Assembly (NCBI GenBank): GCA_012799455.1
Contig: JAAZLE010000031.1
Location: forward strand, 1 to 38,022
DNA: 38,022 nt
Source of the DNA: Clostridiales bacterium
Lineage (GTDB): Bacteria; Bacillota; Clostridia; Christensenellales; DTU072
Direction of reading: 5' to 3'
Of the stretch, positions 15,302 to 23,903 are shown in pieces. Made by a program: the position numbers and the translations under genes. The notes below the pieces were generated by a model. That model did not search any database. It was not told where the DNA came from and worked only from the letters and a program-made list of their open reading frames with translations. Each line of letters starts with the position of its first letter. Positions within the stretch are counted from its first letter, which is position 1.

Positions 15302-16507
15302 TTAATTATCACAGTACATCTTTTGAGTTAAGGTTAACTTCGCAGTATAGGTATTTCCATTCCTCACATATACAATATCTATGGTGTCGTTAACAATATG
15401 ACTATTTAACACCCTTTTCCATTCTTCTCTTGTCGTCACCGTTTTACCTGCAACTGTCACAATATAATCGTTTGGATTAAGTATTGATTTTCCCGTATCA
15501 TCTCTTGTCACGTATAGACCTATCATAGGTCTGTTTCCAGATGTCTTAGTAACCTCAGTAAAACCAATAATGTTGTGATCTACTCTTTTATCTACATAAT
15601 TTTTTTCTATAAGCTGCCTTGCTACATTCAAGCACTTATCAGCCCTGCAAAAATATGATATACCTGCTCCAGACTCTCCAGCCTTTCTAGAATTAACTAT
15701 ACCTATTAGCGCACCATACATATTGAAAATACCGCCACCAGAATTCCCTGGATTCACAGCTACCGTCGTTCTTTCAACTTCTAGGTCGATGTTATTAACT
15801 ACAACTTCTTCATCTGTCCCAGATAAAATCCCATGGCTGACTATTTGGCTAGTTGAATTCATAGGATATCCTATCATAATTAATTCTTCTGCCATATTTA
15901 TGTTATAGTTTTTGCTCACTACCGCTTGTATTGCCTTAGTATCTAAATTTATCTTAAGTACTGCAGTATCTGTTACCGCATCTCCCTTAAAACTTTGTAC
16001 AGGATATTGTAGACCATTTTTCATAGTGACTATAATATCACCTTCTGGCACTCCTTTAACAACGTGATAACTTGTTAAAATTTCCCCTTCGGCACCTATG
16101 ACTACTCCGCTTCCTACCCCTGAGTTAAGTTCGATATTATTTTGTATTTCGCTTTTACTATACCCTGTTGATATTTTGACAATAGATGGTGATACTGCCT
16201 CATACACACTGGCAGCACTCATTTTTTCACCTGGCTGTGTCATAGCCACTCCACTTTCTCTTGGGTCTACATAAACAACTGTATTTTTCTCGAGGGGAAC
16301 ATTAAGTTTAGCTTTATCACTAGCTATTTTTGCACCTAAAAACCCTGCTCCTACCATGCCACCGAGAACGAGAATTAAAAACACCGCAATAGTGCCAATA
16401 GACAACCTTTGTTTTACAACAACCACATTCGGCCTTTTTGAACGTGCCTCATATGTAAGTCTTTTGGCATTTCCATACGTATATCTTTCGTTATCTGATC
16501 TGCGCAT
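15302..16507 (-). CDS. HtrA/DegP-like membrane-anchored serine protease (S1C)
   Basis: A 401-residue protein with a basic cytoplasmic N-terminus of about 35 residues, one transmembrane segment (36-58), a trypsin-like protease domain (about 98-290) and a C-terminal PDZ domain (about 305-398). The catalytic triad is His148 (TSYHVV), Asp180 (VTDTAVLKI) and Ser256 (NPGNSGGGI). HtrA proteins degrade or refold damaged proteins outside the membrane. AGGGGA precedes the ATG. It lies directly upstream of a two-component system on the same strand but is separated from it by its own terminator. An envelope-stress link is inference from position. Confidence 0.92.
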   Translation of the reverse strand: MRRSDNERYTYGNAKRLTYEARSKRPNVVVVKQRLSIGTIAVFLILVLGGMVGAGFLGAKIASDKAKLNVPLEKNTVVYVDPRESGVAMTQPGEKMSAASVYEAVSPSIVKISTGYSKSEIQNNIELNSGVGSGVVIGAEGEILTSYHVVKGVPEGDIIVTMKNGLQYPVQSFKGDAVTDTAVLKINLDTKAIQAVVSKNYNINMAEELIMIGYPMNSTSQIVSHGILSGTDEEVVVNNIDLEVERTTVAVNPGNSGGGIFNMYGALIGIVNSRKAGESGAGISYFCRADKCLNVARQLIEKNYVDKRVDHNIIGFTEVTKTSGNRPMIGLYVTRDDTGKSILNPNDYIVTVAGKTVTTREEWKRVLNSHIVNDTIDIVYVRNGNTYTAKLTLTQKMYCDN

Positions 16508-16628
16508 ATTCCCCTATAATATATAATATCTATATTTTAATGCTTCTATTCTATACTAACACCTTGAAATTAAAATGAACAGATTGTGATTTTTAATAAC
16601 AAAACATTCACTTTTGCTTGTAGCAATA

Positions 16629-16660
16629 TAAAAAGGCATCTGGACCTGCCAGATGCCCTT
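16629..16660 (-). terminator. Terminator of the pyrophosphatase gene
   Basis: GGCATCTGG (16635-16643) and CCAGATGCC (16649-16657) form a perfect nine-pair stem, with a T-run on the minus-strand side. Confidence 0.88.
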
Positions 16661-16680
16661 TGTTTAAGCTATATTAAATA

Positions 16681-17226
16681 TTATCTTCCTTGTGAATGTG
16701 GAAGATATCTTCTTCTATATGCATCAACGCTTTCTTTAATTACCTTTTTTGCAGCTTTTGCGTCTTCATTTTTTACCACTGCTGTCTCTTTGCCTTCCAA
16801 ACTCTTATATATTGTGAAGAAGTGAGCAATTTCTTCCATTATATGCTTAGGTAAGTCTTCTATGCTTTCATACTCGCTCCAAGATGGCTCTCTAAATGGA
16901 ATGGCAATAATTTTATGGTCATTATAACCTTCATCTAACATGGTTATCATTCCTATGGGATAACATCTGCACATTGCAAGCGGTCTAATGCTTTCGCTTG
17001 ATAAAATAAGCACATCTAGCGGGTCATTATCTTCTGCATATGTTCTAGGAATAAACCCATAGTTAGCAGGATAGTGAGTAGATGTATACAAAACCCTATC
17101 TAAAATGAGTAGTCCCGTTTCTTTATCTAACTCATACTTGTTTTTACTGCCCTTTGATATTTCTACAACTGCAATAAAATCATCGGGAGTTATTCTTTCT
17201 GCACTAATATCATGCCAAATTGTCAT
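16681..17226 (-). CDS. ppa: Family I inorganic pyrophosphatase
   Basis: A 181-residue soluble pyrophosphatase that hydrolyses PPi to two phosphates and so pulls biosynthetic reactions forward. The family signature DNDPLDV (66-72) supplies metal-binding aspartates. Glu22, Lys30, Arg44 (ILDRVLY), Tyr56 (NYGFIP) and the DEGYNDHKIIAIP segment complete the active site. Length is normal for a bacterial hexameric enzyme. It has its own promoter and terminator and lies just downstream of the V-ATPase operon. AAGGAG precedes the ATG. Confidence 0.95.
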   Translation of the reverse strand: MTIWHDISAERITPDDFIAVVEISKGSKNKYELDKETGLLILDRVLYTSTHYPANYGFIPRTYAEDNDPLDVLILSSESIRPLAMCRCYPIGMITMLDEGYNDHKIIAIPFREPSWSEYESIEDLPKHIMEEIAHFFTIYKSLEGKETAVVKNEDAKAAKKVIKESVDAYRRRYLPHSQGR

Positions 17227-17264
17227 ATTCTTCTCCTTATTATATTCTAAATCTTATTAAGTAC

Positions 17265-17293
17265 ATTATATATTCAAAGTTAGTTTGTTGCAA
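17265..17293 (-). promoter_or_regulatory. Promoter of ppa
   Basis: On the minus strand there is TTGCAA (17293-17288), a 17-base spacer and TATAAT (17270-17265). The start near 17258 gives a leader of about 32 nt, so ppa need not depend on readthrough from the V-ATPase operon. Confidence 0.7.
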
Positions 17294-17394
17294 TACAAGT
17301 ATGTTATATACTTCCACCACTACAACCACCTTTTTTAGTTAACAAACAATATGAACTTATGTATGTCAAAAAATATTTACTTCGTTTAAATGGT

Positions 17395-18051
17395 CTATTT
17401 TTTATTCTCTGCTTCTTGCTTTTCAGCTTTTTCTATGAGTTCCTTAACCTTCATCATCCTCACTATGTTACTTCTTTCATTTTCATCAAGTTTCATCGTA
17501 ATATATTTAATTGTCTCTTGAAGTTGAGGAATCATTACATACTCTAATGCGTTAACTCTGCGTCTGTTTTTCTCAATCTCATCTGCAAGCATATTACACG
17601 TTTTTTCTATCTCGGCAAGCTCTACCAACTTAACCAGCAGTTCGCTTAAATTACTAATACTCATATCGAGTTCACTGCTTACACTTGCAAATGAATATGG
17701 ATATAGTTCCTTTTTCTCTGAAGGTGTAATAGAAATAACCGGAACGGGAACGCTCATAATATTTTTTGATGAAGTTTCTAATTCAACTGAAAATCCTGCC
17801 ATAGACACTGCTTCTTCCATTGATTCAGGACTAGTTACTGCGCTGGCAAGTAAAAAAGATTTTAAAGCTTCTGAGATATCTTTTTCTACTTCTTCTCTTA
17901 GCCTCTTATTTTCCCTAATGTATAGCATAAACTGCCTGACTGTTTCATCAGCTTTATCTTTTAAAAGCTTGTGTCCCCTAATAGCCATATTAAGCCTATC
18001 TTTTAGAGTCCTAAGCTCCATTCTTGTCGGATTTACATTAAGTCTTGTCAT
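17395..18051 (-). CDS. ntpD: V-type ATPase subunit D (central rotor stalk)
   Basis: A 218-residue, mostly alpha-helical protein. It begins with the family hallmark LNVNPTRMELRTLKDRL and ends in a long coiled coil containing RRRVNALEYVMIPQL. Subunit D is the rotor shaft inside the A3B3 head and transmits torque to the c-ring through subunits F and C. It is the last gene of the operon. AAAGGA precedes the ATG. There is no strong terminator behind it, only ATTTA/TAAAT followed by T-rich sequence. Confidence 0.95.
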   Translation of the reverse strand: MTRLNVNPTRMELRTLKDRLNMAIRGHKLLKDKADETVRQFMLYIRENKRLREEVEKDISEALKSFLLASAVTSPESMEEAVSMAGFSVELETSSKNIMSVPVPVISITPSEKKELYPYSFASVSSELDMSISNLSELLVKLVELAEIEKTCNMLADEIEKNRRRVNALEYVMIPQLQETIKYITMKLDENERSNIVRMMKVKELIEKAEKQEAENKK

Positions 18052-18100
18052 TTTTTTCCTTTTTTGTGTTTAGCAGTTTAGCTTTTATGCGTATACTGTA

Positions 18101-19483
18101 TTAGTTTTTAGCTTTTTTATCGTAATATTTTTCAACATATTCATCCCTAATTCTTTTCATTTCATTTCTAGGTAGAAGCCTTAGAAGATCCCACCCTAAA
18201 TCTAGCGTTTCTTCAATACTTCTATTCTTATGGAACCCTTGATTTATATAATTTTTCTCAAACTCATCTGAGAATTTAGCAAACTTTCTGTCAACTTCTG
18301 TTAATGCTGCTTCGCCGAGTATAATACTTAATTCTTTTGCTTCTTTTCCTCTTGCATATGCACTAAATAATTGGTTCATAGTGTCTGCATGATCTTCCCT
18401 TGTTTTCCCCTTACCGATTCCTTTATCTTTAAGTCTGGAAAGAGATGGTAGCACATTTATTGGTGGCGCATAACCTTGCTTATATAACTCACGACTTAAA
18501 ATAATCTGTCCCTCAGTAATATATCCCGTTAAGTCTGGAATAGGATGGGTTTTATCATCTTCTGGCATTGTTAGAATAGGAATTAGTGTTATACTTCCTA
18601 CCTTTCCTTGAATCCTTCCTGCTCTTTCATACAGTGAAGCTAAGTCCGTGTAGAGATAACCTGGATATCCTCTTCTTCCTGGGACTTCTTTTCTTGCAGC
18701 ACTAACTTCTCGTAATGCTTCGCAATAGTTAGTAATATCTGTCATTATTACAAGCACATGCATATCGCACTCGAAAGCTAAGTACTCAGCCGTAGATAAT
18801 GCCATTCTAGGAGTAGCTATTCTTTCAATTGCTGGGTCATTTGCTAAGTTCATAAATAGAACAGCTCTTTCTATAGCACCAGTTTTCTTGAAATCTTGAA
18901 CAAAGAAATCTGCCTCTTCAAAAGTAATGCCAATTCCCGCAAACACAACTGCAAACTTACTATCACTACCCAAAACCTTTGCTTGTCTAGCAATTTGCGC
19001 AGCTAACTCTGCGTGTGGAAGCCCTGAGGCACTAAAGACTGGTAGTTTTTGACCTCTAACCAGTGTGTTTAATCCGTCTATAGCACTTACACCCGTTTGA
19101 ATAAACTCATTAGGATAATCTCTTGCAACTGGATTTATTGGGCTACCGTTAACATTAACCCTCTTTTTGGGTATTATCGGAGCTCCATCATCTTTAGGAT
19201 TTCCCATACCATCGAAAACCCTACCCAACATATCTTCACTAACTGCGATTTCTAGTCTTTTTCCTAAAAATCTTGCCTTCGAGGTAGAAATTCTGAGACC
19301 CGCAGAACCACCAAATAACTGTACTAGGGCCTTGTCTCCATCTATCTCTAACACTTGGCCATTTCTTAACTCGCCATCTGCTTGCTCAATTAAAACAAGC
19401 TCGTCGTATTTAACATTCTCTACACCTTCTACAAGTACAAGCGGTCCTACAACTTCTTTGATTGTTTTATATTCTTTTAACAT
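18101..19483 (-). CDS. ntpB: V-type ATPase subunit B (non-catalytic)
   Basis: A 460-residue non-catalytic head subunit. The P-loop position holds SASGLPH (151-157) instead of a Walker A, as in all B subunits. Other landmarks are [18 protein letters not shown] and [12 protein letters not shown], whose arginine reaches into the catalytic site of subunit A. Length matches the family (about 460). The gene starts 28 bases after ntpA with a GGAGAAGGA ribosome site. Confidence 0.97.
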   Translation of the reverse strand: MLKEYKTIKEVVGPLVLVEGVENVKYDELVLIEQADGELRNGQVLEIDGDKALVQLFGGSAGLRISTSKARFLGKRLEIAVSEDMLGRVFDGMGNPKDDGAPIIPKKRVNVNGSPINPVARDYPNEFIQTGVSAIDGLNTLVRGQKLPVFSASGLPHAELAAQIARQAKVLGSDSKFAVVFAGIGITFEEADFFVQDFKKTGAIERAVLFMNLANDPAIERIATPRMALSTAEYLAFECDMHVLVIMTDITNYCEALREVSAARKEVPGRRGYPGYLYTDLASLYERAGRIQGKVGSITLIPILTMPEDDKTHPIPDLTGYITEGQIILSRELYKQGYAPPINVLPSLSRLKDKGIGKGKTREDHADTMNQLFSAYARGKEAKELSIILGEAALTEVDRKFAKFSDEFEKNYINQGFHKNRSIEETLDLGWDLLRLLPRNEMKRIRDEYVEKYYDKKAKN

Positions 19484-19511
19484 CTTTCCTTCTCCTATGA
19501 TGCCTTTATTA

Positions 19512-21269
19512 TTAGCCTATTAGTTCTGTAAATGCCCTTTTAATCTCATGTTCTATTTCATCAAATGCTTTCATATTATCTTCGGTAATATACTTTGATC
19601 TACCTATTCTTTCTACCACAGGTAAACTAATAATTTCATTTATTTCCACATTATGATTAAGAGCATTGAGGCCTTGATCGTGGAAGAATAATATTAGTTT
19701 TAGCATCCTTAACTGCTTCTTTAAGGAGGCGTATGTATCTACTTCATGGAATGCATTTTGATGCAGGTAGTCTTCTCTTAAGCTTTTCGCTGTCTCCATG
19801 ACTAACCTTTCTCTATCACCTAACGCATCCATACCAACAAGCCTGACTATCTCTTCTAGACTAGATTCTTCTTGTAAAAGTCTCATACCCATTGTTCTTA
19901 AACCATTCCATTCTTGGCCTAACTCTTCGGTATACCAACTACCAAGTTTTTCGGTATATAATGAATAACTTTTCAGCCAATCGACAGCTGGGAAGTGTCT
20001 TCTGTATGCTAGTGCTGCACTTAACCCCCAGAAAACTTTTACTATACGTAAAGTAGCTTGCGAAACTGGCTCTGACAAGTCTCCACCTGGAGGGCTGACT
20101 GCACCTATCGCTGTAACACTGCCTACTATACCAGTGCTACCTAGAACTTTTACAACCCCTGCTCTTTCATAGAATTCTGCTAGTCTACTACTTAAGTATG
20201 CAGGATAACCTTCTTCACCAGGCATCTCCTCTAAACGACCACTCATTTCTCTAAGTGCCTCTGCCCACCTAGAAGTACTATCAGCCATTATAGCCACGTT
20301 ATATCCCATATCTCTAAAATACTCAGCAATGGTTATCCCAGTGTATATGCTCGCTTCTCTAGCCGCAACAGGCATGTCGGAAGTATTAGCAATTAATACT
20401 GTTCGTTTCATCAGTGCTTCACCAGTCTTTGGATCATGTAGTCTTGGGAATTCATTTAAAACGTCCGTCATTTCATTACCACGCTCACCACAGCCGACAT
20501 AAACAATGATATCGGCATCTGCCCACTTAGCTAACTGATGCTGGACAACTGTTTTTCCACTCCCGAACGGACCTGGAACACAAGCGACACCCCCCTTTGC
20601 TATTGGGAAAAATGTATCTATAACTCTCTGCCCCGTTACCATTGGTGTGTTCGGGGGAAGCTTTTCTAAATATGGTCTAGACTTTCTAACAGGATATTTT
20701 TGCATCATTGTTACCTTGACACTTCCTTCGTCAGTCTTTATTGTTGCAACTGTCTCTTCTACGGTAAACTCGCCTTTTTCTATACTTTCAATTTCACCCT
20801 TTAGTCCAATGGGCACCATTATTTTGTGCCTTATTACTTTATTTTCCTGCACAAACCCAAGCTCGTCTCCAGAAACTACCTTTTGACCGACCTTGGCTGT
20901 AGGGTTAAATTTCCACTTCTTTTCTCTATTTAATGCTTTAGCAACAATTCCTCTACCTATTCTGTCTCCACTAGCTTGCTTTATAATCTCTAAAGGTCTT
21001 TGGATACCATCATAAATAGATTCAATTAAACCAGGTCCCAGTTCAACACTTAATGGCTCGCCCGTTGACTCGACTGGTTCTCCAGGCCCAATTCCTCCAG
21101 TTTCTTCATAAACCTGTATAGAAGCCCTGTCGCCTCTAAGCTCTATGATTTCACCTATGAGGTTTTCCTTACTTACCCTAACAACGTCAAACATTTTACT
21201 GCTTGCCATGCCTTCTGCTACTATCAATGGCCCACTTACTTTTACAATTTTTCCAACTGCTTCTTTCAT
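19512..21269 (-). CDS. ntpA: V-type ATPase subunit A (catalytic)
   Basis: A 585-residue catalytic subunit. Walker A is GPFGSGKT (233-240) and the catalytic glutamate is Glu262 in GCGERGNEM. The non-homologous region specific to V-type A subunits lies at about 115-190. It hydrolyses ATP in alternating A3B3 sites and drives ion pumping; synthesis in the reverse direction is possible. Length is normal (about 590). GGAGAG precedes the ATG. Confidence 0.98.
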   Translation of the reverse strand: MKEAVGKIVKVSGPLIVAEGMASSKMFDVVRVSKENLIGEIIELRGDRASIQVYEETGGIGPGEPVESTGEPLSVELGPGLIESIYDGIQRPLEIIKQASGDRIGRGIVAKALNREKKWKFNPTAKVGQKVVSGDELGFVQENKVIRHKIMVPIGLKGEIESIEKGEFTVEETVATIKTDEGSVKVTMMQKYPVRKSRPYLEKLPPNTPMVTGQRVIDTFFPIAKGGVACVPGPFGSGKTVVQHQLAKWADADIIVYVGCGERGNEMTDVLNEFPRLHDPKTGEALMKRTVLIANTSDMPVAAREASIYTGITIAEYFRDMGYNVAIMADSTSRWAEALREMSGRLEEMPGEEGYPAYLSSRLAEFYERAGVVKVLGSTGIVGSVTAIGAVSPPGGDLSEPVSQATLRIVKVFWGLSAALAYRRHFPAVDWLKSYSLYTEKLGSWYTEELGQEWNGLRTMGMRLLQEESSLEEIVRLVGMDALGDRERLVMETAKSLREDYLHQNAFHEVDTYASLKKQLRMLKLILFFHDQGLNALNHNVEINEIISLPVVERIGRSKYITEDNMKAFDEIEHEIKRAFTELIG

Positions 21270-21300
21270 TGTCTCTCCTAATATATGTTTAATTTACATC

Positions 21301-21624
21301 TTATTTGATGTCTAGTATATTTACACCTATAGCTCTTTCTACATTAGATGATATGTTTTTCATTCCATACCCTGTACTTCCCTGTGCGCTTGGTATAGGC
21401 AGTATTATCGGATATGGCTTGGTTCTGTACCTGTCTATTACATCTTCTATTTTTTTAGCAAAATCTTCGGTTATAAGTATGATAGAATATGACCTTGCCA
21501 CTTTTTTTAGAGTCTCCACTGCTTCAAAATAATGAGTGACAGGAAAAGTTTCCACCCCTACCGCCTTAAATGGTAGTATGTTATCTTTTTGTCCTATAAT
21601 CGCCATTTTATTATTTCTATCCAT
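21301..21624 (-). CDS. ntpG: V-type ATPase subunit F (rotor)
   Basis: A 107-residue small rotor subunit (NtpG in the E. hirae naming) that binds subunit D. The fold is recognisable from MAIIGQKDNILPFKAVGVETFPV-like spacing near the start and the C-terminal PIILPIPS segment. The conserved N-terminus matches family members if translation starts at Met7 (21606). The upstream ATG at 21624 is kept because AAGGA lies before it, though at long spacing. It sits between subunits C and A as usual. Confidence 0.88.
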   Translation of the reverse strand: MDRNNKMAIIGQKDNILPFKAVGVETFPVTHYFEAVETLKKVARSYSIILITEDFAKKIEDVIDRYRTKPYPIILPIPSAQGSTGYGMKNISSNVERAIGVNILDIK

Positions 21625-21656
21625 CTATACCAAAATCCTTACTCTTTGTTTTATAG

Positions 21657-22634
21657 TTATATGTATAACTGCCTTACTCTCTTTTCCATTTCAGCCTTAG
21701 GAACATTATTTTTCTTACACACAAGTATCACTCTAATTACCTTGATTTCATTTAGTTTACCAACGTAATAACCAATTATTGGAGCCGCACTTAACATATC
21801 TGCTTTTTTTGTAGCAAATAGTTTTATTAAATAGTTATCCTGCTCTGCTTCATATATTGCAAGGTCTACTCCACTTGCCTTGTCATAAAACTCTTTGTAT
21901 ACCGTTCCTTTGAGTTCTTTTTCGAGTTTTTCTTTTTGACCATCAAGTTTTTTAAAAAACTCAAGCGACAAATTGCCTCCTTCAACGAAGTTGGATTCGA
22001 AAAACTCGTATCCCGCTTCTATTTTCACCGATCTTAAAAAGGTCAAAATGTTCGTTGAATCAGTAAGTACCTGAAAATATTCAATTACCGCTTTATCCAC
22101 GCCACGCTCAGAAAGTCGTTCCTTTAAATCTCTAAACATGGCTTTGTCTATAGTCACATCTATAACTCTTGGGGTGCCTTTTCCTTCTTCAAATAATCCA
22201 TCGATATATTCAAAAGCTTCTTGCATATGTGGATTATCTAAACTAATTTCCTTAAACTGTTCTTTTAGCTTTGCAAGTGGTATTAATCCATAATGAGACA
22301 GTATTTTTTCTCCATCCAATATGTTTCCATATTTTTCTTTACACAGTACTTTAAGATTATGATAATCAGCCTTTAAAAAGAAGCACTCGAGCCCCATCTC
22401 CTTAGGAGTTACTTCACGCATAAACTCATAAAGTAATCTTTCTTCTTCGTGCAATATGGTATAAAAGTCATTTGGGTCAACCATCATACCGCCCGCATAG
22501 TTAATTTCAAACAAAATGCGCACAGCCTCATCTAAAGACCTTGATTCTATCATCCGTCTTATTCTCTCTTCCGATATGAAGTTGTTTTCCTTTGCCTTGG
22601 CCCTACCGTTAGCAAATAATAAGCCTGCTTTCAT
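21657..22634 (-). CDS. ntpC: V-type ATPase subunit C (c-ring adaptor)
   Basis: A 325-residue helical protein of the V-ATPase C/d family, which sits on the c-ring and couples it to the D/F shaft. The N-terminal NGRAKAKENNFISEERI and the later FFLKADYHNLKVLCKEKY are typical: the family repeats a D-x-x-N-L-K-x-L pattern. The gene starts 48 bases after ntpE with AAAAGG before the ATG. Confidence 0.92.
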   Translation of the reverse strand: MKAGLLFANGRAKAKENNFISEERIRRMIESRSLDEAVRILFEINYAGGMMVDPNDFYTILHEEERLLYEFMREVTPKEMGLECFFLKADYHNLKVLCKEKYGNILDGEKILSHYGLIPLAKLKEQFKEISLDNPHMQEAFEYIDGLFEEGKGTPRVIDVTIDKAMFRDLKERLSERGVDKAVIEYFQVLTDSTNILTFLRSVKIEAGYEFFESNFVEGGNLSLEFFKKLDGQKEKLEKELKGTVYKEFYDKASGVDLAIYEAEQDNYLIKLFATKKADMLSAAPIIGYYVGKLNEIKVIRVILVCKKNNVPKAEMEKRVRQLYI

Positions 22635-22682
22635 ACTAATTACCTTTTCTTAAATGATAAGTTCACCTAATTTTAGCTATCA

Positions 22683-23255
22683 CTAAAAAAGTTTTTCTAC
22701 TATAACTGGTTCAAACTTATCTCTTATAGTTGCCAGTTCCACTTCCAAGGTCATATTTTTATCAGTTTTTTTGCCTTCTAGTATGATACCCCCAGCAAAA
22801 TCACCATATGTTTTTGAAAGTGTTATTTTCTTTTTCGCCTTCTCACCAGCTTTTTTGATAAAGTCGCTTGTCAACAAATCTTTGTCCGACTTAGAGACTA
22901 TAACCACATCGCCATCATCTGCAGATTCAATCATTTTTTCTATGAGGCGCTTATACTTTTTCTCATCACTTTTGATGGCAGGTAAAGCGGCAGCGAAAAC
23001 CTCTGTTAAGATGTTTTGCTTGGTTTGGAGCACCATTTTTCTCGCCTCTATTTCTGCAGCTGACAGTCTACGCTTTATAATGTCCTCTCTTTCCTCATAT
23101 GATGCTTCCATCTTCTTCTTTAAATAAATATCAGCATCATTTTTGGCGATTTCAAGAGTTTCTTTAGCCTTAGCACTAGCCTCTTCAGAAGTTGTATTAG
23201 CTTTTTTCCTGGCATCCTCAATTATTTTTGCAATAATTGCTTCACGTCCGCTCAT
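22683..23255 (-). CDS. ntpE: V-type ATPase subunit E (peripheral stator stalk)
   Basis: A 190-residue protein. Its N-terminal half (about 1-100) is a long charged coiled coil rich in Lys/Glu/Ala, and its C-terminal half is a globular domain with FAGGIILEG near 155. Subunit E pairs with the small G/H-type subunit at the start of the operon to make the stator stalks that hold the A3B3 head. The gene begins 12 bases after ntpK with an AAGGAG site. Confidence 0.92.
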   Translation of the reverse strand: MSGREAIIAKIIEDARKKANTTSEEASAKAKETLEIAKNDADIYLKKKMEASYEEREDIIKRRLSAAEIEARKMVLQTKQNILTEVFAAALPAIKSDEKKYKRLIEKMIESADDGDVVIVSKSDKDLLTSDFIKKAGEKAKKKITLSKTYGDFAGGIILEGKKTDKNMTLEVELATIRDKFEPVIVEKLF

Positions 23256-23267
23256 ATTGACTCCTTA

Positions 23268-23762
23268 TTACACCCAGTTAGGAATAAACACTGCTAAGAA
23301 GCTGACTAAGAATGATAAAAGTGCATATGTTTCAACCATGGTTGTCATAAGCATACCCTTTCCGCTTTCTTCTGGTTTTTTAGCAACTAGTCCTATAGAT
23401 GCAACTGCAACATTGCCTTGGTATATAGCACTGGCAAGTCCTCCAACTGCGATTGGAATACATGCTGCCATTATCCCTAGCCCACCGCCAACACTTATAT
23501 ATGTACCAGTAGCTGGCATCATAAACCCTGCTAGAGCTTGGATTTTTATAAGGCCCATAAAGCCTACTATAAAGCCATAGATTCCCTGTGTTGCAGGTAG
23601 AAGTGTTAATAATAGACATTTCATAAACTTGTCAGGATCTTCAGCAACAACACCTGCTGCTGCTTGCGACGCCCTTGAAACGCCTATTGATGAGCCAATG
23701 CCACTTAAAATGACTGCAAGGCCAATACCAATCATTGCATAAACTACTCCCATTATTTCCAT
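23268..23762 (-). CDS. ntpK: V-type ATPase subunit K (c-ring proteolipid), Na+-type ligand set
   Basis: A 164-residue membrane protein made of two fused helical hairpins (four TM helices), like the 16-kDa NtpK of Enterococcus hirae. All side-chain ligands known for the E. hirae Na+ site are present by alignment: Leu55, Thr58 and Gln59 in LLPATQG, Gln115 in AIYQGNVA, and the ion carrier Glu144 in MVETYA. The inferred coupling ion is therefore Na+ rather than H+. AAGGAGG precedes the ATG at good spacing. Confidence 0.95.
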   Translation of the reverse strand: MEIMGVVYAMIGIGLAVILSGIGSSIGVSRASQAAAGVVAEDPDKFMKCLLLTLLPATQGIYGFIVGFMGLIKIQALAGFMMPATGTYISVGGGLGIMAACIPIAVGGLASAIYQGNVAVASIGLVAKKPEESGKGMLMTTMVETYALLSFLVSFLAVFIPNWV

Positions 23763-23903
23763 GTGTAAAACCTCCTTATATTGGTTTGTTTATGTTATTT
23801 TAACCTTTCGGTTTGTTTCCTGTTTTTATATTAATTTGGACCTCTGTTTTAATTATCCAAATCGATTTCTTTCCTATCCTCTATATCAGTTTGAACCTAT
23901 ACT

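Noticed and set aside
23380-23619. Cys-rich open frame overlapping the c-subunit gene
   Set aside because: It lies entirely inside the well-conserved ntpK in another frame, with no ribosome site. It is a composition artefact.
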